Source: Saprospiraceae bacterium (GTDB lineage: Bacteria > Bacteroidota > Bacteroidia > Chitinophagales > Saprospiraceae). From it: 64,000 nucleotides of DNA. Position numbers and translations under genes: made by a program. Below, in pieces: positions 20,400 through 30,389 of the stretch; the first letter of the stretch is position 1, and every line of letters starts with the position of its first letter. The stretch spans positions 77,501 to 141,500 of the forward strand of contig JAHBTU010000001.1 of the NCBI GenBank assembly GCA_019638455.1, written 5' to 3'. The notes below the pieces were generated by a model. It worked only from the letters and a program-made list of their open reading frames with translations, was not told where the DNA came from and searched no databases.

Positions 20400-21656
20400 T
20401 TACAAATCCAGCAGCAGCGAGAGCGGGTCTTCTATCAGGTTTTTCACCTTCACCAAGAATGTGACCGATGTGCTGCCGTCAATGACGCGGTGGTCGTAAC
20501 TCAGCGCCAAGTACATCATGGGGCGGATTTTGATTTCTCCGTTGACGACTGCCGGGCGCTCTTTGATGGCGTGCATGCCGAGGATGGCGCTTTGTGGCTC
20601 ATTTATTATAGGTGTGCTCATGAGGCTGCCAAATATGCCGCCATTGGTGATGGTGAAAGTGCCGCCGGTCATTTCTTCCAAGGAGAGTTTGCCGTCGCGT
20701 GCCTTGGAGGAAAGGTCTTTGATGGTTTGCTCCACCTGAGCAAAGTTGAGGCTTTCCACGTTGCGCACAGGCGGCACCACGAGGCCATTCGGCGTGGAGA
20801 TGGCGATGCTGATGTCCACGAAATCGTGATAAACGATGTCGTCGCCGTCAATTCGTGCGTTCACGTCGGGCATTTCGAGCAGCGCTTTTGCGCAGGCTTT
20901 GGCGAAGATGGACATGAAACCGAGTTTGATGCCGTATTTCTTGACAAATGCCTCTTGGTATTTTTCGCGTAATTCCATTACACCTGTCATGTCCACCTCG
21001 TTGAAGGTGGTGAGCATGGCCGTGTTGTTTTTGGCGCTCACAAGGCGCTTGGCGATAGTGCGGCGCATACGGCTCATGCGTTCGCGCCGCTCGTTTCGGG
21101 TGAAGGGTTGACTGGTGCTTGGTGGTGGGGGTGGTGGCGTGCTTGGTGGCGTGCTTGGTGGCGGCGCAGCCTGCGGATTGCTACCTCCACTGCTCACTGC
21201 TTTTTGCGCGTCGTCCTTTGTGATGCGTCCGTCGCGGCCAGTGCCGGTCACATTAGCTGGGTCAATGTTGCCTTCCGCGAGTATTTTGGCGGCGGCGGGG
21301 GAGGGGGCACCGGTTGCGTAGGTCTGCTTGGACGGTTCGGAGTGGGGGGGGGCTGTGGTGGTTGCTTCCGCTGGTTTTGAGGGGGCGGGTGCGCTACCGC
21401 CGCCGTTGGAAGCCGCTGCCTCGGTGTCAATTTTGGCAAAAACAGCTCCCACCTCAAGGTCTTCGCCTTCTTTGGCTACATGGATGAGTTTCCCGGCTGA
21501 ATCAGCCGAAAGTTCTTGATTGGCTTTTTCGGTCTCTATCTCGCAGAGCGGCTCGTCCATCGCCACGATGGAGCCATCGGGCTTGAGCCATTTGGAGAAC
21601 GTGACGTTGGATATGGACTCGCCCAAATTGGGGATTTTGAGTTCGATTACAGGCAT
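20400..21656 (-). CDS. odhB: Dihydrolipoyllysine succinyltransferase, E2 of 2-oxoglutarate dehydrogenase
   Basis: This 418-residue E2 subunit has a lipoyl domain with the acceptor lysine K44 in ETEKANQE. A Pro/Ala-rich linker is followed by a peripheral-subunit binding domain at about 118-155 ([31 protein letters not shown]), a second poly-Pro linker and the acyltransferase domain. The catalytic motif DHRVIDG (H389, D393) lies near the C-terminus. The lengths and the ending [10 protein letters not shown] match SucB-type succinyltransferases rather than acetyltransferases. It transfers succinyl groups to CoA in the TCA cycle. The E1 gene is not adjacent. Confidence 0.95.
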   Translation of the reverse strand: MPVIELKIPNLGESISNVTFSKWLKPDGSIVAMDEPLCEIETEKANQELSADSAGKLIHVAKEGEDLEVGAVFAKIDTEAAASNGGGSAPAPSKPAEATTTAPPHSEPSKQTYATGAPSPAAAKILAEGNIDPANVTGTGRDGRITKDDAQKAVSSGGSNPQAAPPPSTPPSTPPPPPPSTSQPFTRNERRERMSRMRRTIAKRLVSAKNNTAMLTTFNEVDMTGVMELREKYQEAFVKKYGIKLGFMSIFAKACAKALLEMPDVNARIDGDDIVYHDFVDISIAISTPNGLVVPPVRNVESLNFAQVEQTIKDLSSKARDGKLSLEEMTGGTFTITNGGIFGSLMSTPIINEPQSAILGMHAIKERPAVVNGEIKIRPMMYLALSYDHRVIDGSTSVTFLVKVKNLIEDPLSLLLDL

Positions 21657-21705
21657 TTATGTAATGATAGATGATGAGTGGTGAACGAGCAATCAATTTT
21701 CGGGG

Positions 21706-21713
21706 CAAAAGTA
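21706..21713 (-). promoter_or_regulatory. Putative -7 element TACTTTTG for odhB
   Basis: The plus-strand CAAAAGTA is the complement of TAnnTTTG, about 50 nt upstream of the odhB start. Confidence 0.4.
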
Positions 21714-21749
21714 GAGGTTGGTATGCATTTTATACGGTTGTGAATCGGA

Positions 21750-22589
21750 TTACTTTGCTCTCCGATAGTCGAATTTTAAGACCAGCCCCTCGCCTTTTTT
21801 CCCCTCGCTGCTCAGGTAAAGATTACCCTCCTTATCGAAAGCGATGCCCTCTGGTTGTGGCAAGATTGTCTTGTTGAGCCGAATGGCATAGCGGATAGCG
21901 CCCGTTTTGTAATCAAGCACCACGAGGCGCTTTTGTGCCGTGGAGATGACATAGACATCGTTGGTGATGGGGTGAACAGCGATGCCGGAGGGGCTGACGT
22001 GGCGGCGCTTCTTGTCTTCCTCGTTGAGAGGCACGAGGCGGTTCACTTCTTCAGGGTCAATGGTGTAAACAGGCTCTTTGCTCAATTGTTTGGTTTTCAG
22101 GTCGAAGGCAAAAATGCGTCGCAGCCCGGCGCTATCCGGGTTCTGCTTGCAGGCGAGCAGCAGGGCGAATCGCTTCGCATCGTAGCAGAGTCCCTCCACG
22201 TCGTCTTCCTTTTTCAAATGCGTTTTGTATTCCATGATGTTGGGGTGGTCAGTGTCCCAGCAGCCGATTTCGAAGATGTCGCCGTTGCTTTTTGCGGCAT
22301 AGAGGCATTTGCCTACCATTTCCACTCCTTCAAAATCGCCTTTCTCGCGGAATTTGACCCGGCGAAGTATCACCCCGCCTCCCGCGCCGTCAATGAAAAA
22401 TATCTCGCCCACCTCATCGGCTATGGCAAGAAACACGCCGGGCGTGTCGGTAGGGCTGAGGCCGGAAATCTCCTGAAGCTCCTCGCTGACGAGGTTGATG
22501 ATGAAAGAGGGATTTTCTATGTCGTAGGGTAGGGTGTCGGTTGGGGTGGTTTGTAGCAGGAAACAGAGCGCAAAGGCAAGGGATGTCAT
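21750..22589 (-). CDS. SdiA-regulated-type beta-propeller protein, exported
   Basis: The start at 22589 (MTSLAFALCFLLQTTPTDT) gives 279 residues with a short hydrophobic N-terminus likely to act as a signal peptide. Motifs EISGLSPTD, KGDFEGVEMVG, DDVEGLCYD and PSGIAVHPITNDVYVIS, LPQPEGIAFDKEGNLYLSSEG are spaced like propeller blades of the SdiA-regulated/phytase-like family. Its role is unknown. Calcium-dependent hydrolase or ligand-binding activities occur in related folds, so function is not assigned. Confidence 0.78.
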   Translation of the reverse strand: MTSLAFALCFLLQTTPTDTLPYDIENPSFIINLVSEELQEISGLSPTDTPGVFLAIADEVGEIFFIDGAGGGVILRRVKFREKGDFEGVEMVGKCLYAAKSNGDIFEIGCWDTDHPNIMEYKTHLKKEDDVEGLCYDAKRFALLLACKQNPDSAGLRRIFAFDLKTKQLSKEPVYTIDPEEVNRLVPLNEEDKKRRHVSPSGIAVHPITNDVYVISTAQKRLVVLDYKTGAIRYAIRLNKTILPQPEGIAFDKEGNLYLSSEGKKGEGLVLKFDYRRAK

Positions 22590-22777
22590 GCGTTGTCGTC
22601 GTTTGATGGTGTGAGTGTTTTGCGGGACAAAGGAACAACGTTTATTCTTACCGTCCTTATTGCGCATATCCTGCGCACCGTTAAGTTTTCAGCATGGCTG
22701 ATGCCGCAGTCCATTCAGAATCATGTGTGTCATTCATAGATACCTGAACAATCTTGGCAAATCAAGGCATAAATGAC

Positions 22778-22813
22778 AGCCCGTCCGATGGCTGCTGCTC
22801 CAACGGACGGGCT
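22778..22813. repeat. Perfect 10-bp hairpin
   Basis: AGCCCGTCCG (22778-22787) pairs with CGGACGGGCT (22804-22813). It lies just past the 3' end of the HAD gene but lacks a clear T-tract. Confidence 0.5.
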
Positions 22814-22846
22814 ACAGATTCGCTGTATGAGCGAATTAGGTGTTTT

Positions 22847-23287
22847 TTATTCTGAAAACACTTCGATTTCGTGTGTTTTCACCACTAAATCGGTGAATTT
22901 CCCCTTAAATCGGGTGGCGCGCACGATGTGGTTGTCAATCCAGTGATAGTTGCCGCCGCGTGGTTTGCCAAACAGGATTCCGTGATACTTGAACCCGTGC
23001 TTGCGGAGCCAATACTCGGTGATTTCGCGGTGGGCTTCGGTGCGACTGGTGAAAAAATAGACAACGTGGCCCTCGTCGTACCAGCGATTGAGCATGGCCA
23101 ATGCGTCGGGGTAGGGGAGTACCGTGCCCATGCGCTCCGGCTCTTCGTTGGGCACGTCGTCGCAGATAGTGCCGTCAATATCAATCAGGAAATTTTTGAC
23201 GTGTTGGGGCAGCACGGGGCTGATGCGTTCGCCCTTTTCGTTGAAGGTTTCTTGCAACGTGGTTTGGGTATGGTCTTGATGTGTCAT
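22847..23287 (-). CDS. HAD-like phosphatase
   Basis: The start at 23287 (MTHQDHTQTT) gives 146 residues. HAD motif I is FLIDIDGTICDD, motif II YFFTSRTEAHREI, and the later KPRGGNYHWIDNH holds the conserved lysine and acidic position. It resembles small HAD proteins of Bacteroidota that databases often label phosphoheptose isomerase. That label is not supported, because no SIS isomerase domain is present. It is probably a phosphomonoesterase of unknown substrate. The promoter-like TACCTTTG at 23302-23309 supports this start rather than one 12 codons upstream. Confidence 0.78.
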   Translation of the reverse strand: MTHQDHTQTTLQETFNEKGERISPVLPQHVKNFLIDIDGTICDDVPNEEPERMGTVLPYPDALAMLNRWYDEGHVVYFFTSRTEAHREITEYWLRKHGFKYHGILFGKPRGGNYHWIDNHIVRATRFKGKFTDLVVKTHEIEVFSE

Positions 23288-23301
23288 CGTGTCAGTTTTA
23301 C

Positions 23302-23309
23302 GCAAAGGT
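23302..23309 (-). promoter_or_regulatory. Putative -7 element TACCTTTG for the HAD gene
   Basis: The plus-strand CAAAGGTA lies 15 nt upstream of the ATG at 23287, giving a leader of under 10 nt. Confidence 0.45.
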
Positions 23310-23393
23310 ATGGCTTGCGTCACAAATTATGCCACCTCTGTGCTCATTCTGCATTTGCTCGACGAACTTTCCCAAAAATGATGTTGGGCAAAT

Positions 23394-23401
23394 TATCTTT
23401 G
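23394..23401 (+). promoter_or_regulatory. Putative -7 element TATCTTTG for the M16 protease operon
   Basis: It is an exact TAnnTTTG match, 109 nt upstream of the start at 23510. It would give a leader of about 100 nt. Confidence 0.4.
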
Positions 23402-23509
23402 CCCGCGACGGGCTTTGGTTGTTTTATTTTCTGTCGGAACGAACGGCGGGAAAAAAAGCAACCGTCGCGCCTTGTTCTTTTCTCATTTTCGTAACTTAAA
23501 CATAATAAC

Positions 23510-26254
23510 ATGAAAACGAACCTACTGTGTTTGGCGCCAGCCTTTCTGCTGGCCATTTTTCTGACTCCCCTTTCCGCTCAAAACAAGCTTAAGCTTCCTG
23601 AAGGCGTGCAATACGTCACCTCCGTGGAAGGCATCACCGAATACCGATTGGCCAATGGCTTGCAGGTACTGCTGTTTCCCGACCCCTCCAAACCAATCAT
23701 CACGGTAAACATCACTTACAAGGTCGGGTCGCGCCACGAGGCTTATGGCGAGACGGGCATGGCGCACCTGCTCGAGCATTTGGTGTTCAAGGGCACCCCC
23801 AAACACCCAAACATCCCGCAGGAATTGACTGCTCACGGTGCTCGCCCTAACGGCACGACGTGGTTTGACCGAACCAACTATTTCGAGACATTTGATGCCA
23901 CCGAAGAAAACTTGCGCTGGGCGCTCGACCTCGAAAGCGACCGCATGATTAACTCGTTCATCGCAAAAGCAGACTTGGAAAGCGAGTTCTCGGTGGTGCG
24001 CAACGAATATGAACGCGGCGAAAACAGCCCTTTCGGAGTGCTTTACAAGCGGATGCTGGGCACCATGTATCAATGGCACAACTACGGGAAATCCACCATC
24101 GGCGAAAAATCCGACATCGAGGGAGCGCCCATCGAGCGTTTGCAGGCATTCTATCGGATGTACTACCAACCCGACAACGCAGTATTGGTGGTAGCAGGCA
24201 AAATTGACGAGCAAAAGACACTTGACCTCGTACACGAGTATTTTTCACCGATTCCCAGACCTACCCGCCAACTCATTCCCACATACACGAAGGAACCCAC
24301 GCAGGACGGCGAACGCCACATCACGCTCCGCCGCACCGGCGATGTGCAAGTGGTGTCCGCCATGTATCGCATCCCAGCGGCCTCTCATCCCGATTTTGCT
24401 GCATTGTCGGTGCTGGCTGATTTGCTGACACACGAGCCTACAGGCCGACTCTACAAGGCTTTGGTGGAAACGAAAAAAGCTTCGAGCATCAGCGGGAGCG
24501 CCTCCGGTTTTGCGGAAGGCGGCTTTGCGGGCTTTTGGGCAGAGGTGCGACAGGAAAACTCGCTGGAAGAGGCAAAAACGATTTTGCTCAACGCGCTCGA
24601 CGACCTGAAGAAGAACCCGCCCACCGATGATGAAGTGGAAAAAGCCAAAGCTCGGCAGCTCAAGAATTTTGAGATGTTCATCAAGCAAAGTGACCGCGTG
24701 GGGCTTAGGCTGAGTGAATATATCGGCCAAGGTGACTGGCGCTTGGCTTTCTGGTACCGCGACCAATTGGAGAACGTGGCAACCGAGGACGTAAGCCGCG
24801 TGGCACAACGCTATTTCAAACTCGCCAACCGAACCCTCGGATTTTTCCTGCCAGAACCAAACCCTGACCGCGCGGAGATACCCGATGCCCCCAACCTTGC
24901 CGAAATGCTCAAAGATTACAAAGGCAAGCCCCCCATCTCGCAAGGGGAAGATTTTGACCCCTCTCCCGGCAACATCGAAAAACGCACCACGCGCGGCAAG
25001 TTTGCCAACGGGATGCAGTATGCCCTGCTGCCCAAGGAGAATCGCGGCGACGCAGTGAACGCCACCCTGACCTTCCGCTTCGGCACGCTCGAAAGCCTGC
25101 ACAATCAGCAGATGGTGGGCAACGTCACAGCCTCCATGCTCGACAAAGGCACCCTCAACAAAACCCGCGAACAAATCCGGGAAGCACAGGACAAACTCAA
25201 AGCCCGAATCAACGTGTTTGGCGGCCCCACCGCCGTCACGGTGAACATCGAGACCGACCGCGAGCATTTGGCCGAGGCCATTCGCTTGGTGGGAGAAATC
25301 ATGCGCAAACCCTCTTTCCCACAGAACGAGTTTGAAAAACTTCGGGAAGAATACCTTGCTGGCCTTGAGCAGCAAAAAACCGACCCGGCGGCCCTGTCGA
25401 GTCTTGCCTATCGGCGCATCACCAGCCCCTATCCCAAGGGCGACCCGCGCTACAACATGACCTTCGAAGAGGAAGAAGAGGCCATGAAAGCCGTCACGCT
25501 CGACCAAGTAAAGTCGTTCCATCAAAAATTCTACGGCGCATCCAACGCGACCTGCGCAGTGGTGGGCGACTTCGATAAGCAGCAAATAGAGACGGTGCTC
25601 AAGGAAACCTTTGGCGACTGGAAAAGCCCGTCGCCCTTCAAGCGGGTAGAGAACAACTACATCCCGGTGGCGGCCAAAACAGAGGTCATCAACACGCCCG
25701 ACAAGGCCAACGCCAATTATGTGGCTGGCTACAACTACGCCATGAACACCGACCACCCCGATTACCCGGCGCTCACCATCGGTGGCTATATCTTGGGCGG
25801 CGGATTCCTCAATTCGCGCCTCGCCACACGCATCCGCCAAAAAGAAGGACTTAGCTACGGGGTGCGCGGCGGCTTTTTCGCCAGCTCCATGGATGAAAAT
25901 GGGGGTTTTTCTGCCAATGCCATTTACAACCCGCAGAATTTGGAAAAACTCGAGGCCGCATTTAAAGACGAAATCGAAAAAGCCAGCAAGGACGGTGTCA
26001 CACAGGAAGAGCTTGATGCCGCCAAGACTGGCTGGCTACAGTCGCAAAAAGTGAATCGCTCTGCCGACAATGGGGTGGCGGGCCGGCTCAACCAGTATCT
26101 TTTCATGAATCGAACCATGAATTGGGATGCCGATTTCGAGAGCAAAGTGGAAAAACTCACGGTCAAAGACGTGAACTCGGCCATGAAAAAATACCTCGAC
26201 TACTCGAAGATGATTATCGTGAAAGCGGGCGATTTCAACAAAGCAAAACCATGA
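23510..26254 (+). CDS. M16-family zinc peptidase, two-domain, exported
   Basis: This 914-residue protein with a signal peptide (ends LSAQN) consists of two tandem M16 units. The N-terminal unit is catalytic, with the inverted zinc motif HLLEH in GMAHLLEHLVFKGT and the downstream Glu in ERGENSPFG. The C-terminal unit starts at about 500 (RTTRGKFANGMQYALL) and lacks HxxEH. It contains the substrate-holding GYNYAMNTDHPDYPAL and LATRIRQKEGLSYGVRGG motifs. It is a periplasmic or surface peptidase that likely degrades peptides. Its TGA overlaps the ATG of the YhhN gene (ATGA), so they form an operon. Confidence 0.94.
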   Translation: MKTNLLCLAPAFLLAIFLTPLSAQNKLKLPEGVQYVTSVEGITEYRLANGLQVLLFPDPSKPIITVNITYKVGSRHEAYGETGMAHLLEHLVFKGTPKHPNIPQELTAHGARPNGTTWFDRTNYFETFDATEENLRWALDLESDRMINSFIAKADLESEFSVVRNEYERGENSPFGVLYKRMLGTMYQWHNYGKSTIGEKSDIEGAPIERLQAFYRMYYQPDNAVLVVAGKIDEQKTLDLVHEYFSPIPRPTRQLIPTYTKEPTQDGERHITLRRTGDVQVVSAMYRIPAASHPDFAALSVLADLLTHEPTGRLYKALVETKKASSISGSASGFAEGGFAGFWAEVRQENSLEEAKTILLNALDDLKKNPPTDDEVEKAKARQLKNFEMFIKQSDRVGLRLSEYIGQGDWRLAFWYRDQLENVATEDVSRVAQRYFKLANRTLGFFLPEPNPDRAEIPDAPNLAEMLKDYKGKPPISQGEDFDPSPGNIEKRTTRGKFANGMQYALLPKENRGDAVNATLTFRFGTLESLHNQQMVGNVTASMLDKGTLNKTREQIREAQDKLKARINVFGGPTAVTVNIETDREHLAEAIRLVGEIMRKPSFPQNEFEKLREEYLAGLEQQKTDPAALSSLAYRRITSPYPKGDPRYNMTFEEEEEAMKAVTLDQVKSFHQKFYGASNATCAVVGDFDKQQIETVLKETFGDWKSPSPFKRVENNYIPVAAKTEVINTPDKANANYVAGYNYAMNTDHPDYPALTIGGYILGGGFLNSRLATRIRQKEGLSYGVRGGFFASSMDENGGFSANAIYNPQNLEKLEAAFKDEIEKASKDGVTQEELDAAKTGWLQSQKVNRSADNGVAGRLNQYLFMNRTMNWDADFESKVEKLTVKDVNSAMKKYLDYSKMIIVKAGDFNKAKP

Positions 26255-26925
26255 AAAACGTCTGGCTTCCTTTGTTTCTCGCGCTCGCGCTCGTGCATCT
26301 GGCGGGGGTGGCTATGGAACACAGGACATTGGTTGTCATTACCAAGCCGATGCTGATGCCTTTGTTGGCGGTTTGGCTGGCCGTGGAGACGCGCCACGGC
26401 CAGCCCCGCTTCTTGAAAAAAATGATGTTTGCCGGGCTGTCCTTTTCCACACTGGGCGATGTGCTGCTCCTATGGGGAGGCAAACCACTTTTTTTCATAC
26501 TGGGCTTGGTAGCTTTCTTGTTTGCCCACTTGTCTTACATCGGCGGTTTCTCCTCCATGCTTCGTCGTTCGGACAAAGGCTTTTTGAGCCGTCGGCCCGT
26601 TTGGGCATTGTGGCCTGTATTGGCTGCGGCAGCCTTGGTGTGGTCGCTGTGGCCAGGCATTCCCGAAGAGATGAAATTGCCCGTAGGTATCTATGCGGCG
26701 GTCATCACCACCATGGTGTTGAGCGTGTTCAATCTCAAGGGAAGTGTGGCTGCTCCCGTTTTCCAAACATTGCTTGCAGGGGCGCTGCTGTTCATGCTGT
26801 CTGACAGCCTGATAGCATGGAACCGATTTGGCAGCCCATTTCCATTTTCGGGTTTGGCCATCATGGGCACTTACATTGCCGGGCAGTTTTTGCTGGTGCG
26901 TGGGGCACGGGAAGCATTGCGTTGA
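26251..26925 (+). CDS. YhhN-family membrane protein (lysoplasmalogenase-like)
   Basis: The ATG at 26251 overlaps the stop of the upstream protease by 4 nt. The 224-residue product has about seven or eight hydrophobic segments. Signatures of YhhN/TMEM86 are present: ITKPMLMPLLAVWLAV near the start, FSTLGDVLLLWGG, FLFAHLSYIGGF and LSDSLIAWNRFG near the end. The acidic and His residues in these motifs are the putative active site of lysoplasmalogenase, which cleaves the vinyl ether of lysoplasmalogens. Activity in this organism is inferred from family only. Confidence 0.85.
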   Translation: MKNVWLPLFLALALVHLAGVAMEHRTLVVITKPMLMPLLAVWLAVETRHGQPRFLKKMMFAGLSFSTLGDVLLLWGGKPLFFILGLVAFLFAHLSYIGGFSSMLRRSDKGFLSRRPVWALWPVLAAAALVWSLWPGIPEEMKLPVGIYAAVITTMVLSVFNLKGSVAAPVFQTLLAGALLFMLSDSLIAWNRFGSPFPFSGLAIMGTYIAGQFLLVRGAREALR

Positions 26926-26931
26926 CTGCGG

Positions 26932-28122
26932 TCAGGCCACTGCTCTCCTGTTCTTTCGCCACACATACACCATGCCGCCCACACTGACAAGGAAAAGCAC
27001 GATAGAGATGATTTCTGCTTGTGTCAGTTCCATGCCAAGCACCTTGTGCACCACGTTGACGCGAATTTTTTCAATCAAAAACCGCTCAATGGCAATCAGC
27101 GCGAGATAAATGAAAAACAGCATTCCCGGAATCTGGATGCGCTTCCGCAAAGCCCAGAGAATGCCAAAGACCACCACCATCATCATCGTTTCGTAGAAGG
27201 GCGTGGGGAACACGGGTTGCGCCAATTGCATACAGTAGTCCCAGTCGCAGTTTTCTATCGGCACATTGGGATTGGGCAATTCGGTGTGGCCGTCGTTGAG
27301 CACGTTGTGCGGGTATCGGGTAGCCCACCAAGAATCGGGCATCCAAGAGAGCCAGCCGGGTTTGGGCGCGTTGTTCACAATGCCCCAATCGCCGTCGCCG
27401 GAGAGCTGGCAGCCGATGCGGCCCACCCCATAGCCAGCCGTCAGAGCAGGCGCCACCGCGTCAGCCGAAGGCCAAAACGGGATTTTTTGCCGCCACATAT
27501 ACCACACCACCAGCACAAACCCAAGTACCAATCCGCCAAAAAACGCCAGCCCGCCGCCAGAAAGCAAAGAGCCTAAGGGGTCGCGGAGAAAAGACTGCCA
27601 GTTATCAAAAAGGTCAAAAATTTTAGCCCCCAAAATGCCGCCCACCGCCGCCCACACCGTCATCTCGCTGATGCGGTCGTGCGGCCACACCAACACTTCG
27701 CGGGTCACGGGCACATTTTTGCGCTTTCGGTAGGCATCCCACCAAGTAAGCCCCCCCAAAACGGCGGCCCCCAAAAGCCCGGCCAACCAGTGTATTTTGC
27801 TGGAAAGAATCACCGAGGCAGGGTCTGCTCTGAACACTTCATAGTGCTGATAGGCATACAGCCCTTTGCCCGCCAAAATCAGCCCAACCAGCGCATTGGA
27901 CACTATTTCGCCCGTCGTGGCGGGAGCGCCCTCCGTCACCGTGGCTTTGGTAGGCTGGTAGTAGCCCTCTTGGGCTTTTCTCTTCAGTTCGATGTAATAG
28001 ACCACCGCGCTGACCAAAAACGCGATGGCAAGAAAAAAGCCGAAGGTTTTGAAAATGGAAAGCCAGTTGTCGGGTTGGGTGCCAAACAACGCATGGGCCA
28101 AATATGAAAGGTCGGGATACAT
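26932..28122 (-). CDS. lgt: Prolipoprotein diacylglyceryl transferase
   Basis: This 396-residue, seven-membrane-segment protein has the Lgt signature as GRIGCQLSGDGDWG, in which the Arg is conserved and the usual Asn (GRIGN) is Cys. The product is about 100 residues longer than E. coli Lgt because of extra segments near the N-terminus and before the signature. It transfers diacylglycerol to the lipobox cysteine of prolipoproteins in the inner membrane. Several lipoproteins in this window are potential substrates. It is convergent with the YhhN gene, 6 nt apart. Confidence 0.88.
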   Translation of the reverse strand: MYPDLSYLAHALFGTQPDNWLSIFKTFGFFLAIAFLVSAVVYYIELKRKAQEGYYQPTKATVTEGAPATTGEIVSNALVGLILAGKGLYAYQHYEVFRADPASVILSSKIHWLAGLLGAAVLGGLTWWDAYRKRKNVPVTREVLVWPHDRISEMTVWAAVGGILGAKIFDLFDNWQSFLRDPLGSLLSGGGLAFFGGLVLGFVLVVWYMWRQKIPFWPSADAVAPALTAGYGVGRIGCQLSGDGDWGIVNNAPKPGWLSWMPDSWWATRYPHNVLNDGHTELPNPNVPIENCDWDYCMQLAQPVFPTPFYETMMMVVVFGILWALRKRIQIPGMLFFIYLALIAIERFLIEKIRVNVVHKVLGMELTQAEIISIVLFLVSVGGMVYVWRKNRRAVA

Positions 28123-28201
28123 GAGTGAGCGATAGGGGAGGTGGGGGTGAGAAGTTTAGGTATAAGTGCTTGACAAACAGATTTTTGGAGAAAAGATGCG
28201 G

Positions 28202-28209
28202 CAAAGATA
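28202..28209 (-). promoter_or_regulatory. Putative -7 element TATCTTTG for lgt
   Basis: CAAAGATA on the plus strand matches the Bacteroidota -7 consensus, 80 nt upstream of the lgt start. Confidence 0.45.
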
Positions 28210-28565
28210 AGAAGGGTGATGTGAAATCAGGGTTATTTTAAGGCTGGGGAAGCAAGGTATCGAAAACGTGTCTAGCTCGGGCGGTGTGTGCGCTATTCAC
28301 GCTACTGAACATTTTCAAATTTGCCACGAAGTCACCAAGACGCAAAGCAATATACGCATTGATTTGCCGCATTTTGTGCCTTTGTGTCTTTGCTGCACAA
28401 CAATAATGTCCAGCAGTGTGGTGCGCTATTCAGGCCGTGATTTCAAATCACCGCCTGAATAAGGGCTTGAATATCAAAAGTTTCAACTCATAATTTGCAT
28501 TTTCAACAGAAAAACGACTTTTGCGCCGCCAACGCCCCCACGCGAACATCCTATAGCCACAAAAC
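28210..28565. other. Intergenic region with imperfect CACGAAG-type palindrome
   Basis: At about 28316-28398 a CCACGAAGTCACCAAGACGC block faces an inversely oriented CTTTGTGTCTTTGCTGC block. Similar sequence types form hairpins at 35009-35074 and 51624-51687. No gene is supported. Confidence 0.45.
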
Positions 28566-29258
28566 ATGGGCAGAAAAAACAAGCTCCGCAAATTTGCCGA
28601 AATCCTGTCGTTCCCAAACGTGTATGAATGCTACAACGTGCAGCAACCCGCTCTTGTTGGCGCGGGCATGGTGCACGTTGATTTGAAAGGCAAATGGAAC
28701 ACGTCGCATTTTCGCAACCAGCACCCCATCACGCTCGAACTGGCCTGCGGTGGCGGCGAATATACCGTCGAACTGGCGCGACAGTTCCCAGACCGCAATT
28801 TCATTGGCGTGGACGTGAAGGGCAACCGCCTTTGGAAAGGTGCCAAAACCGCCCTCGAAGCGGGCCTGACGAATGCCGCCTTCTTGCGCACACGCATCGA
28901 AATCATCGAACACTTCTTTGCACCGGGCGAGGTGGCGGAAATTTGGATAACCTTCCCCGACCCGTTCCCTCGCGCCAGCAAGGAAAACCGCCGGCTCACC
29001 TCCCCTTATTTTCACGAAAAATACCGCCAAATCCTGCAACCCGGCGGTCTTGTCCATTTGAAACACGACGCTCCTGACTTTTACCAATTCACGCTGGACA
29101 CTATTGCCGCAGACCCGCGCTGCAAGTTGATTTTTAAAAATGACGACATCTACGCCGCCGCGCTGCCCTACCCGGAGCTGGCCATTCAGACCCTTTACGA
29201 GTCCTTTCACTTGGCCGCAGGCAAAACCATCAAATATGTGCGCTACACGCTCGGGTAA
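28566..29258 (+). CDS. trmB: tRNA (guanine-N7-)-methyltransferase
   Basis: This 230-residue protein has the TrmB family layout. An N-terminal basic segment [12 protein letters not shown] leads into the SAM-binding motif [11 protein letters not shown], then [14 protein letters not shown]. The catalytic/tRNA-contacting [18 protein letters not shown] corresponds to the family motif with [19 protein letters not shown] and KHDAPDF follow as expected. It methylates G46 of tRNAs. It is full length. Confidence 0.93.
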   Translation: MGRKNKLRKFAEILSFPNVYECYNVQQPALVGAGMVHVDLKGKWNTSHFRNQHPITLELACGGGEYTVELARQFPDRNFIGVDVKGNRLWKGAKTALEAGLTNAAFLRTRIEIIEHFFAPGEVAEIWITFPDPFPRASKENRRLTSPYFHEKYRQILQPGGLVHLKHDAPDFYQFTLDTIAADPRCKLIFKNDDIYAAALPYPELAIQTLYESFHLAAGKTIKYVRYTLG

Positions 29259-29281
29259 CTTTTTGAAATGTCCAGAAAAAA

Positions 29282-29358
29282 CGGGTTCATTTCAAATAGC
29301 CGCAATCAAACCGGAACGCTGTTCCGGCATACAAAAGCGACAATTTGAAATGAACCCG
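29282..29358. repeat. Dispersed palindromic repeat family 2, copy 1
   Basis: The outer arms CGGGTTCATTTCAAAT (29282-29297) and 29343-29358 are perfect 16-bp inverted repeats. Inside is a 7-bp hairpin CCGGAAC-GCT-GTTCCGG. Related copies lie at about 31150-31228 and 36073-36173. Confidence 0.85.
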
Positions 29359-29451
29359 AAAAAACCAATTCACGCCGAACATCTTACTTCCGGCGCTGTT
29401 TCAACCATACCGTTCACCACTTTAACATCTTCAAACAATTCAACAAAAAAT

Positions 29452-30069
29452 ATGGCTTTTACTCTGCCCGAACTCCCCTACGCCTTTGATGCGCTCGAAC
29501 CTCATGTGGATGCCCGTACCATGGAAATCCACCACGGCAAGCACCACGCCGCTTACGTCAACAACCTGAACGCGGCCATTCAAGGCACCGAACACGAAGG
29601 CAAGACCTTGGAAGAATTGCTTGCCAACGTCAGCAAACTCTCCCCCGCCGTGCGCAACAATGGCGGCGGCCATTGGAACCACACCATGTTTTGGGAAATC
29701 ATGGCTCCCAATGCAGGAGGGGAGCCGACAGGTGACTTGGCATCCAAAATCAACAAGAATTTTGGCTCGTTCGACGAGTTTAAAAAACAATTTGCACAGG
29801 CCGCTGCCACCCGCTTCGGCTCCGGTTGGGCCTGGCTTTGCGTGGATGCCGACGACAATCTTTTCATCACCAGCACGCCCAACCAAGACAACCCCCTCAT
29901 GGATGTGGCCGAGAAAAAAGGTCGCCCTATCCTCGGCCTCGACGTGTGGGAACACGCTTATTATCTCCACTACCAAAATCGCCGCCCCGACTACATCACC
30001 GCTTGGTGGAATGTGGTGAATTGGGAAGAGGTCGGTCGCCGCTATCGCAGCGCCGTGCGCACCAATTGA
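29452..30069 (+). CDS. sodA: Superoxide dismutase, Mn-type by key residues
   Basis: The ATG at 29452 ([17 protein letters not shown]) gives 205 residues, the normal family length. The frame extends upstream but without homology. Metal ligands are H27 (EIHHGKHH), H77 ([10 protein letters not shown]), D164 and H168 ([11 protein letters not shown]). The GGGHWNH context and the Gln in [10 protein letters not shown] favour manganese or cambialistic use over iron. It dismutates superoxide in the cytoplasm; no signal peptide is present. Confidence 0.95.
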   Translation: MAFTLPELPYAFDALEPHVDARTMEIHHGKHHAAYVNNLNAAIQGTEHEGKTLEELLANVSKLSPAVRNNGGGHWNHTMFWEIMAPNAGGEPTGDLASKINKNFGSFDEFKKQFAQAAATRFGSGWAWLCVDADDNLFITSTPNQDNPLMDVAEKKGRPILGLDVWEHAYYLHYQNRRPDYITAWWNVVNWEEVGRRYRSAVRTN

Positions 30070-30145
30070 GGGGAGTGAGATTGGTGAGAGGTAGTTGAGA
30101 GGGCGCAGTCCCGAATGGCTGTCGCAGATTCTTTTCACAAAAAAT

Positions 30146-30176
30146 CCGCCCGGTCTCGCAGATGCGAGCCGGGCGG
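30146..30176. terminator. Terminator downstream of sodA
   Basis: A strong stem of CCGCCCGG plus CTCGCA pairs with TGCGAG plus CCGGGCGG. It is preceded by an A-run and followed by a T-rich tract, so it may act in both directions, for sodA (+) and folE (-). Confidence 0.75.
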
Positions 30177-30389
30177 TCGTGTTTGTGTTTGTTTTGTCCC
30201 CAATGGCAAGACCATTGACCAAATATACTCGAGAATAACTCGATTTTCGGAGATTAAACACACCACGATTTGACTTTTAATGCCAGAACGCAATGGCTTA
30301 ACAACCCATTTCTTCGAGTCTTTGCGCCTTCGTGGCTGCTTTGCTGTTTCGTCGTTGGCCCTCCTCGTCGTCAACCATCTCAACCCCTA
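30177..30389. other. Intergenic region, nothing recognised
   Basis: It holds no gene or strong structure. A GTCTTTGCGCCTTCGTGG stretch near 30320 resembles one arm of the CGAAGGCGC-type hairpins found elsewhere in the window. Confidence 0.4.

Noticed and set aside
22847..23287. Phosphoheptose isomerase label for the HAD protein
   Set aside because: No SIS domain is present; only HAD motifs are seen.
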